Shown here: positions 43,139-50,388 of the stretch, one piece after another
How positions within the stretch are numbered: position 1 is the stretch's first letter
How the letters are laid out: every line of letters starts with the position of its first letter
NCBI GenBank assembly: GCA_021648265.1
Contig: JAKITD010000014.1
Location: 1 to 52,101 of the forward strand
From: Flavobacteriaceae bacterium
Lineage (GTDB): Bacteria > Bacteroidota > Bacteroidia > Flavobacteriales > Flavobacteriaceae
Direction: 5' to 3'
DNA length: 52,101 nt
Position numbers and translations under genes: made by a program
Notes under the pieces: model-generated
Seen by the model: only the letters and a program-made list of their open reading frames with translations
Databases searched by the model: none
Told to the model about the DNA's origin: nothing

Positions 43139-43383
43139 ATGCAATAAAATTAATAAATAGCTTTTTAACCGTTTTGTGTTATTTTTCCTATATTTACATT
43201 TCTCCCCTTTATTAAGCAACTGTATGGTTTTTTTATAAAAACCAACGGTAATTTGTTTTTTGCTTTTAAAATACTATTTAATAGTTGACGTAGAAAAAGC
43301 GATGAAAAATGCCACTCTTAAATGTTTTAGCTCATGGCTTTAATGCTATATTGCTATAATGTATTGAGTTAGATAAAACACTT
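43139..43383. other. Intergenic spacer upstream of the CRISPR-Cas locus
   Basis: 245 bp, AT-rich, with no convincing frame. The only structure I see is ggttttt-ttat-aaaaacc around 43227-43244. It separates the prohibitin operon from the tracrRNA terminator. Confidence 0.5.
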
Positions 43384-43474
43384 AAAAATAAAAATGCCCC
43401 GAATTGGAAGTCGAGGCGGCTTAAATGTTTTCACAACGGAATAATCCTTATTGTGAATTGCTTTCAAAATTGTA
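43384..43474 (-). ncRNA. tracrRNA of the type II-C system
   Basis: Positions 43451-43474 are a 24-nt perfect match to the repeat's pairing segment, so the minus strand holds the anti-repeat (tacaattttgaaagcaattc...). Downstream on the minus strand come a nexus-like hairpin (aaggattattcc, then gttgtg) and a terminator hairpin (gcctcga at 43411-43417 pairing with tcggggc at 43396-43402) with a T-rich tail (43384-43395). Anti-repeat, nexus, terminator is the canonical order. A TACCTTTA box at 43478-43485 (minus strand) could serve as the -7 element, giving an RNA of about 90 nt. Confidence 0.85.
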
Positions 43475-43511
43475 GTGTAAAGGTAATAATAATTTTTGAA
43501 TTTATAATAAT

Positions 43512-46500
43512 ATGAAAAGAGTTTTAGGATTGGATTTAGGGACTAATAGTATAGGTTGGTCATTAATAGAAACAGACTTTGATAAAAAAGAAGGAAGTAT
43601 AAAAGGATTAGGAAGTAGGATTATTCCAATGGATCAAGGTCAAATGTCTGATTTTGGAAAAGGAAATTCTATATCTCAAACAGCAGATAGAACTAAATAT
43701 AGGGGCGTTCGAAGATTAATTCAACGAAATTTATTGCGTAGAGAACGTTTACACAGAGTTTTAAATGTTTTAGGTTTTCTTCCAAAGCATTTTGCAGATT
43801 CTATAGATTTTGAAAAACACTTTGGGCAGTTTAAAGGTGATGAAGAAGTAAAACTCAATTATAGAAAAAATGAACAAGGAAAACATGAGTTTATTTTTAT
43901 GGATTCTTTTAATGAAATGGTAAAGGAGTTTGAAGCAAAAGGTCAACCAACTAAAATACCTTACGATTGGACACTTTACTATTTGCGTAAAAAGGCACTT
44001 ACTCAAAAAATAAGCAAAGAAGAATTAGCATGGCTCATCCTTAATTTTAATCAAAAAAGAGGTTATTATCAATTAAGAGGAGAGGAAGAAGAAAACGACA
44101 CGAAAAATGAAGACTATTACGCTTTAAAGGTTAAAGATGTTGTAGCCACTGAGGATAAAAATGCAAAAGGTATTTGGTATAACGTTATTTTAGAAAACGA
44201 CTGGGTATATAGAAGACAAAGCAATGAACTTTTAGATAGTTGGATTGGAAAAATTAAAGAGTTTATTGTTACTACAAATAAAGAAAAAGATGGTACTTTA
44301 AAATTAGATAAAGAAGGAAATGTAAAAAGAAGCTTTAGAGCCGTTGATTCTGAGAAAGATTGGATAGCTATTAAAACAAAAACAGAACAAGATATTGATA
44401 AAACTGGGAAAACTGTTGGGCAATATATCTACGAAGCATTGTTAGAAAACCCGAACCAAAAAATAAGAGGAAAGCTCGTAAAAACAATTGAGCGAAAATT
44501 TTATAAAGAAGAATTTGAGCAAATACTTAAAACGCAAATAGAACATCATAAAGAATTATTGGATAGAAATCTCTTTCAAACTTGTATTGATGAATTGTAT
44601 CCTAGAAATGAAGCACACCAAATCAATCTAAAAGATAAAGGATTTGACTACTTATTTAAAGATGATATTATATTTTATCAACGCCCTTTAAAAAGTAAAA
44701 AATCTACTATTTCTGGTTGTCAATATGAAACTCGAAAGTATCAAATTGAAGTAATTGACAAAGTTACAAATGAAAAAAGAAAGGAATGGGTTACAGAACC
44801 TCTTAAAGCAATTCCAAAATCACACCCTTTGTTTCAAGAGTTTCGTTTATGGCAATTTTTAAAGAATTTAAAAATTTACCAAAAAGAAGATGAAAAAGGA
44901 AATTTAATTGATAATGATATTACAGATGTAGTGTTATCAACAGAAGAAGTTTGGGTTGAATTATTTGAGTTTTTAAGTGAAAGGTCAAAAATAAAACAAA
45001 GCCAGATTATTGATTTTTTTATAAAGAAAAAAAGGATTGAAAAAAAGAATAAAGACAAGTATCGTTGGAATTACGTAGAAGATAAAGAATACCCCTGCAA
45101 TGAAACAAGAGCGCAATTTATTAATCGATTAAAAAAAGTGAAAGATTTAAATATTGACACTTTTTTAACTGCTGAAATGGAGTATAAATTATGGCATATT
45201 ATTTATTCTGTTACCGATAAAAACGAATTTGAAAGAGCTATTGAGAACTTTGCAGAAAGAAATAATATAGACCAGGTATCTTTTGAAAAAAGTTTTAAGA
45301 AATTTCCTCCATATAAATCTGATTTTGGTGCATATTCAGAAAAAGCAATAAAGAAACTCCTGCCATTAATGCGTAGAAGTAAATATTGGGATAAAAATAA
45401 AATATCGCAAGATGTTACTAATAGAATTGAAAATATAATGGAACGGGTTGAGACTTTAAATTTACCTGAACAGCCAACTAAAACCCAAATTAACGCGGCA
45501 TTAGAAAAGCACCTTGTAGCTGATGATGATATACCTACTCAATTAATCAAAAGCTTTATTCCTTTTAAAAATACAAATCCATTAACTGTACTAAATACAT
45601 ATCAAGCCTGTTATGCTATATACAATAGACATTCAGAGGCAGGAAATATACAGTTTTGGAAAACACCAAGCGATATTGATAAATATTTACTTAAATTTAA
45701 ACAACATAGTTTACGCAATCCTATTGTAGAAAAGGTGGTTACCGAAACACTGCGTACTGTACGAGATATTTGGAAACATTATGGAAATGGAGAGGAAAAT
45801 TTCTTTAAAGAAATTCATGTCGAATTAGGTAGAGAAATGAAAAACCCAGCAGATAAACGTAAAAAAATGACTGCTCAAATTTCTGAAAACGAAAATACCA
45901 ACCAGCGAATAAAAGCAATTTTACAAGAACTTAAAGATGGCGGTATCTCTGATGTAAAACCCTATTCTCCTAGCCAACAAGAAATATTAAAAATATATGA
46001 AGAAGGTATTTATCAAAGTGTTGAGGTAGCAGATGATATTGAGAAAATTAGAAAAAACAACGCGCCTACCAAAGCAGAAATTAATAAATATAAATTATGG
46101 TTAGAACAAGGGTATGTTTCTCCATATACAGGGCAAACAATACCTTTGAGTATGTTGTTTACTACAGCTTATCAAATTGAACATATTATACCTCAATCAA
46201 GATACTTTAATAACTCTATGAGTAACAAAGTAATTTGCGAAAGTGAAATAAACCCAAACCCTTATAAAGATAACCAAACAGGGTATGAGTTTATAAAAAA
46301 ACAAGGAGGACAAATTATACCTGAATTATCTACATCCAATAAAACCGTTAAATTATACACATTAGAGCAATACGAAAGTCATTGTAATAAATACTTTAAA
46401 AAGAACAGAACAAAACTTAAAAACTTATTAAGTGAAGATATTCCAGAAGGGTTTATAAACAGACAATTAAATGATAGCAGATATATAAGCACCTTAATAA

Positions 46501-48218
46501 AAGGATTGTTAAGTAATTTGGTAAGAGAGGAAAATGAAAAAGAAGCAACCTCTAAACATATTGTTCCTGTTACTGGTTCTATAACCTTTAAGCTTAAACA
46601 AGACTGGGGATTAAATGATAAATGGAATGAGTTGATTACGCCAAGGTTTGAAAGATTAAACAAACTAACAAACTCTAATGATTTTGGATATTGGGATTAT
46701 CAAAAAGATGAAAATGGAAACAATGTTGGAAAGCAATTTTTCAGAACCCAAGTTCCTAATGAAATAGCTAAAGGATTTAATAAAAAAAGAATCGACCACA
46801 GGCATCACGCCTTAGATGCTTTGGTAATTGCTTGTTGTACAAAAAAGCATACTAATTATTTAGGAGCATTAAATGCAGAAAAGAAAAATTATGGATTGCG
46901 TGACACTTTATTAATTAAAAGCAAAGAAGACCACTATACCAAACATTTTTTAATGCCTTGGAATGGTTTCACGACAGAAGCAAAAAACCAGTTAGAAAAA
47001 ATTGTTATTAGTTTCAAACAAAATACGCGAGTTATTAATAAAACTAATAATAAAACCTTACAATGGGTTGAAAAAGAAGGAAAGTGGAAAAAACAATTAG
47101 TACTACAAACCAAAGGGGATAATTGGGCTATACGTAAGCCTATGCATAAAGAAACGGTTTCGGGTAAAGTGATTTTAAAAAGAGAAAAAGGAGAAATAAC
47201 TTTTAATAAGGCTATCGAAAACTGGAAAATGATTGTTGATAAATCAATAAAAAACAAAGTGAAAGGAGCTTTTGTTTTATTTGATAATGATTTAAAGAAA
47301 GTAAAAACTCATTTTAAAAATAACCCTATAAAAATAGATGATAAAGAAATAAAGAAAATATTGGTTTACGAAAATATTGAAGCTACAGCAACTCGTACAG
47401 TTTTAACTGATAAGTTTACTCGTAAACATTTAGAGAGTATTACAGATACAGGGATACAAAAAATATTAGAAAATCATATCAAAAACTATATTGATGACAA
47501 AGGCAAAGAGCAGTTTGATTTGGCATTTAGCCCAGAGGGAGTAGAGGAATTAAATAAAAATATACTTGTTTTAAATAATGGCAAAAAACATCAACCCATT
47601 TTTAAAGTTAGACTATATGAGGTAGGTAGTAAATTTAAAGTAGGATTAAAAGGAAATAGAAAAGATAAATATGTAGAAGCCGCAAAAGGCACCAATTTAT
47701 TTTTTGCTATATATAAAGATGAAAAAGAGAATAGAAAATATGAAACCATACTTTTAAATGAAGTTATAGAACATCAAAAATGGAGAGCGGCGTTAGACAA
47801 AAAAGAAAGAGATACTATACCAATGATTCCTATTAAAAGTATATTTATAGAAAGAGGAAAAGAAGTTTCTGTTCAATTCCTATTCTCTCTTTCTCCAAAC
47901 GATTTGGTATATGTACCTACAGATGAAGAAGTAGAAAGCCTTGGCTCGGTTGATTTTACACTATTAAGTAAAGAGCAAGTAGAGAGGGTTTATAAAATGG
48001 TGAGCTGTACAGGAAGTGAGTGTCATTTTATACCTAATCAAATATCGAGTGAAATACGGAAAAATGAAAATGGTACAAATAGTAAAAATGAACGTATTCA
48101 GGACTTTTTTGATGGAAAAACTACTTTAGATATGAAAATGAAACCTATAATGATAAAAAATCAATGTTGGAAATTAAAAGTAGATAGATTAGGAAATGTA
48201 GCAAGAGTAAGAGACTAA
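43512..48218 (+). CDS. cas9: Cas9 endonuclease, type II-C, unusually large
   Basis: RNA-guided DNA endonuclease, 1568 aa. RuvC-I: LGLDLGTNSIGW with Asp8. Arg-rich bridge helix at about 58-85 (RGVRRLIQRNLLRRERLHR). RuvC-II: IHVELGREMKNP, Glu771. HNH: IEHIIPQSRYFNNSMSN with His891, and Asn914 as the likely third residue. RuvC-III: DHRHHALDALV, His1099 and Asp1102. All nuclease residues are present. The recognition lobe (about 700 aa before RuvC-II) and the C-terminal WED/PAM-interacting region (466 aa after Asp1102) are long even for Bacteroidota Cas9. The start is ATG 43512; its leader overlaps the divergent tracrRNA promoter. Confidence 0.97.
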   Translation: MKRVLGLDLGTNSIGWSLIETDFDKKEGSIKGLGSRIIPMDQGQMSDFGKGNSISQTADRTKYRGVRRLIQRNLLRRERLHRVLNVLGFLPKHFADSIDFEKHFGQFKGDEEVKLNYRKNEQGKHEFIFMDSFNEMVKEFEAKGQPTKIPYDWTLYYLRKKALTQKISKEELAWLILNFNQKRGYYQLRGEEEENDTKNEDYYALKVKDVVATEDKNAKGIWYNVILENDWVYRRQSNELLDSWIGKIKEFIVTTNKEKDGTLKLDKEGNVKRSFRAVDSEKDWIAIKTKTEQDIDKTGKTVGQYIYEALLENPNQKIRGKLVKTIERKFYKEEFEQILKTQIEHHKELLDRNLFQTCIDELYPRNEAHQINLKDKGFDYLFKDDIIFYQRPLKSKKSTISGCQYETRKYQIEVIDKVTNEKRKEWVTEPLKAIPKSHPLFQEFRLWQFLKNLKIYQKEDEKGNLIDNDITDVVLSTEEVWVELFEFLSERSKIKQSQIIDFFIKKKRIEKKNKDKYRWNYVEDKEYPCNETRAQFINRLKKVKDLNIDTFLTAEMEYKLWHIIYSVTDKNEFERAIENFAERNNIDQVSFEKSFKKFPPYKSDFGAYSEKAIKKLLPLMRRSKYWDKNKISQDVTNRIENIMERVETLNLPEQPTKTQINAALEKHLVADDDIPTQLIKSFIPFKNTNPLTVLNTYQACYAIYNRHSEAGNIQFWKTPSDIDKYLLKFKQHSLRNPIVEKVVTETLRTVRDIWKHYGNGEENFFKEIHVELGREMKNPADKRKKMTAQISENENTNQRIKAILQELKDGGISDVKPYSPSQQEILKIYEEGIYQSVEVADDIEKIRKNNAPTKAEINKYKLWLEQGYVSPYTGQTIPLSMLFTTAYQIEHIIPQSRYFNNSMSNKVICESEINPNPYKDNQTGYEFIKKQGGQIIPELSTSNKTVKLYTLEQYESHCNKYFKKNRTKLKNLLSEDIPEGFINRQLNDSRYISTLIKGLLSNLVREENEKEATSKHIVPVTGSITFKLKQDWGLNDKWNELITPRFERLNKLTNSNDFGYWDYQKDENGNNVGKQFFRTQVPNEIAKGFNKKRIDHRHHALDALVIACCTKKHTNYLGALNAEKKNYGLRDTLLIKSKEDHYTKHFLMPWNGFTTEAKNQLEKIVISFKQNTRVINKTNNKTLQWVEKEGKWKKQLVLQTKGDNWAIRKPMHKETVSGKVILKREKGEITFNKAIENWKMIVDKSIKNKVKGAFVLFDNDLKKVKTHFKNNPIKIDDKEIKKILVYENIEATATRTVLTDKFTRKHLESITDTGIQKILENHIKNYIDDKGKEQFDLAFSPEGVEELNKNILVLNNGKKHQPIFKVRLYEVGSKFKVGLKGNRKDKYVEAAKGTNLFFAIYKDEKENRKYETILLNEVIEHQKWRAALDKKERDTIPMIPIKSIFIERGKEVSVQFLFSLSPNDLVYVPTDEEVESLGSVDFTLLSKEQVERVYKMVSCTGSECHFIPNQISSEIRKNENGTNSKNERIQDFFDGKTTLDMKMKPIMIKNQCWKLKVDRLGNVARVRD

Positions 48219-48227
48219 TTAAACCCC

Positions 48228-48260
48228 AGACCTACTAGGTTTTCAAAACCTAGTAGGTCT
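48228..48260. repeat. REP-type palindrome copy B (after cas9)
   Basis: 33 nt, arms agacctactaggtttt around a single c, 9 nt after the cas9 stop. Confidence 0.9.
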
Positions 48261-48277
48261 TAAGAAACTGAAAGATA

Positions 48278-48865
48278 TTGAAGTCACAACCCATAGAAAT
48301 ATCACAATACTATCACTACTTTAACAGAAGTAATAACAAGGAACTTATTTTTAGAGAAAAAGAAAACTATGTTTATTTTTTAAGGCTTATCAATAAATAC
48401 ATACTTCCCATTGCTGAAATATATAGTTATTGTCTTTTACCAAATCACTTTCATTTTATTTTAAGAATAAAAGATAGTAAAGATCTTCCAGAAAAATATC
48501 AATCTAATAAATCAAAAATATCGCAGCCCTTTTCAAATTTGTTTAATGCTTATACCAAAGCCTATAATAAAAAATATGGAAGAAAAGGGAGTTTGTTTCA
48601 AAAGCATCCCAAGCATATTCTTATTACAAATGAAAACTATTTAAGAAATTTGATTGTGTATGTAAATTGCAATCCAAGCCATCATAATATTGAAAATTTT
48701 GACACTTATAGCTATTCGTCACACAAAGCTTTGTTAAGTAATTTACCAACCAAAATTATCAGAACAGCTGTAATAGATTTATTTGACACTAAAGAAAATT
48801 TAGCCTTTGTACTTAAAAATAAACATATAAATATGAAGTTATTGAATGACTTAGACTTAGAATAG
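48278..48865 (+). CDS. REP-associated tyrosine transposase (RAYT, Y1/HUH family)
   Basis: A 195-aa single-strand DNA transposase-like protein. Marks: an N-terminal YYHYFNRSNNKELIF segment, the HUH motif in LLPNHFHFILRI, the catalytic-Tyr region LFNAYTKAYNKKYGRKGSLFQ and the following HPKH. RAYTs are host-domesticated relatives of IS200/IS605 transposases that act on REP palindromes. Start TTG at 48278 (MKSQPIEISQ). It is not a CRISPR gene, but it sits between cas9 and cas1 in the same direction, bracketed by copies B and C of the 33-nt palindrome. Intact, so possibly active. Confidence 0.88.
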   Translation: MKSQPIEISQYYHYFNRSNNKELIFREKENYVYFLRLINKYILPIAEIYSYCLLPNHFHFILRIKDSKDLPEKYQSNKSKISQPFSNLFNAYTKAYNKKYGRKGSLFQKHPKHILITNENYLRNLIVYVNCNPSHHNIENFDTYSYSSHKALLSNLPTKIIRTAVIDLFDTKENLAFVLKNKHINMKLLNDLDLE

Positions 48866-48876
48866 TTATCATTAAT

Positions 48877-48909
48877 AGACCTACTAGGTTTTCAAAACCT
48901 AGTAGGTCT
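48877..48909. repeat. REP-type palindrome copy C (after RAYT)
   Basis: Identical to copy B, 33 nt, 11 nt after the RAYT stop and 16 nt before the cas1 start. Confidence 0.9.
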
Positions 48910-48925
48910 CGACAAATACAAACCC

Positions 48926-49819
48926 ATGATAAAACGAACCCTTTTTTTTAGCAATCCCGCTTATTTAAGTACAAAAAACAAGCAATTAGTAATTAATTAT
49001 CCTGAAGAAGATAAAGTAACAAAGACAGTTCCCATAGAGGATATTGGAGTATTAGTATTAGAAAACCAACAAATTACCATTACCAATGGTTTACTTTCAA
49101 AACTTATAAAAAACAAAGCAGCAATTATTAATTGTGATGCTTACCATTTACCTATCAGTTTATTACAGCCATTGGTAGGGCATAGTGAGCAAACCGAAAG
49201 AATGAGACAACAGTTAAATGCGAGTATCCCTTTAACTAAAAACTTATGGCAACAAACCATTAGTGCAAAAATTAAAAATCAAGCATCTTTTCTTAAACAA
49301 AGAGGAACTCCTGTACAGAAAATGTATAAATGGGCTAATGAGGTAAAAAGTGGTGATATAGAAAACCATGAGAGTAGAGCAGCCGTATATTATTGGAAAC
49401 ATATATTTAATTTAGAGCGTTTTAATCGAAATCCTAAAGGAGATGCACCAAATCAATTATTAAATTACGGCTATGCAATTTTACGAGGTATTACAGCAAG
49501 AGCAATTGTAAGTTCTGGAATGTTTCCGAGTGTAGGTATATTTCATAGAAACAAATACAATGCTTTCTGTTTAGCAGACGATATCATGGAACCCTATAGA
49601 GTTTATGTAGATGTTTTGGTGAACGATATTGTACAATCTGGTGAGCCTTATGAAGAATTAACAACCGCATTAAAAATGAACCTACTACAATTAACTGCTA
49701 TGGATGTAAAGATAGATGGTAATAGCAGTCCATTAATGGTAGCTATGAGTAGAACTACCAATAGTTTATACGAATGTTTTGCAGGAGTAAGTAGAAAGGT
49801 TTTATATCCAGTATTTTAA
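48926..49819 (+). CDS. cas1: CRISPR-associated endonuclease Cas1 (type II-C)
   Basis: Cas1 with Cas2 integrates new spacers. The 297-aa protein has the N-terminal beta domain (MIKRTLFFSNPAYLSTKNKQ) and the alpha-helical catalytic domain with metal-binding residues Glu in ENHESRAAVYY, His in GIFHRNKYNAF, and Asp/Glu in LADDIMEPYR. It matches subtype II-C size and layout. ATG start at 48926. It is separated from cas9 by the RAYT gene and two palindromes, so it may use readthrough or its own promoter; I see none. Confidence 0.96.
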   Translation: MIKRTLFFSNPAYLSTKNKQLVINYPEEDKVTKTVPIEDIGVLVLENQQITITNGLLSKLIKNKAAIINCDAYHLPISLLQPLVGHSEQTERMRQQLNASIPLTKNLWQQTISAKIKNQASFLKQRGTPVQKMYKWANEVKSGDIENHESRAAVYYWKHIFNLERFNRNPKGDAPNQLLNYGYAILRGITARAIVSSGMFPSVGIFHRNKYNAFCLADDIMEPYRVYVDVLVNDIVQSGEPYEELTTALKMNLLQLTAMDVKIDGNSSPLMVAMSRTTNSLYECFAGVSRKVLYPVF

Positions 49820-49824
49820 TTTTT

Positions 49825-49857
49825 AGACCTACTAGGTTTCTAAAACCTAGTAGGTCT
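49825..49857. repeat. REP-type palindrome copy D (after cas1)
   Basis: 33 nt, 5 nt after the cas1 stop. The 16th base is c instead of t, so the pair next to the loop is lost. 18 nt before cas2. Confidence 0.88.
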
Positions 49858-49869
49858 GGTATAAAATAA

Positions 49870-50223
<354 letters not shown>

Positions 50224-50232
50224 TGTTTTTAA

Positions 50233-50265
50233 AGACCTACTAGGTTTTAAAAACCTAGTAGGTCT
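50233..50265 (+). repeat. REP-type palindrome copy E, probable operon terminator
   Basis: 33 nt, 9 nt after the cas2 stop, and immediately followed by ctttttat, so this copy could end the cas transcript. Confidence 0.88.
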
Positions 50266-50353
50266 CTTTTTATAGAATCAAAATATTAGATTAATTAATA
50301 TCACATACTTAAAAACATCTCATTTTTTAAAATCCTACCAAATCACTTAACAA

Positions 50354-50388
50354 GCAGTATATCAAATTATTAAGGCTTGATATACTGC
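50354..50388. other. Stem-loop at the array boundary, overlapping the first repeat
   Basis: gcagtatatcaa (50354-50365) and ttgatatactgc (50377-50388) form a perfect 12-bp stem with an 11-nt loop. The right arm includes the first five bases (actgc) of repeat 1 (50384-50429). On the minus strand it would fold right after the last repeat and could end or protect the pre-crRNA. The rest of 50266-50383 shows nothing I can support. Confidence 0.75.

Noticed and set aside
43139..43383. A short gene upstream of the CRISPR locus (43037-43219, minus)
   Set aside because: AT-rich frame crossing the prohibitin terminator; no start signal.
43384..43511. tracrRNA on the plus strand
   Set aside because: On the plus strand the anti-repeat would be at the 3' end with no terminator after it; the minus strand gives anti-repeat, nexus and terminator in canonical order.
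48278..48865. RAYT gene as a new cas gene or accessory adaptation factor
   Set aside because: HUH and Tyr motifs identify it as a REP transposase; a CRISPR role is only a hypothesis.
50266..50383. CRISPR leader between cas2 and the array
   Set aside because: The repeat orientation given by the tracrRNA anti-repeat and terminator puts the leader on the other side, beyond 52101.
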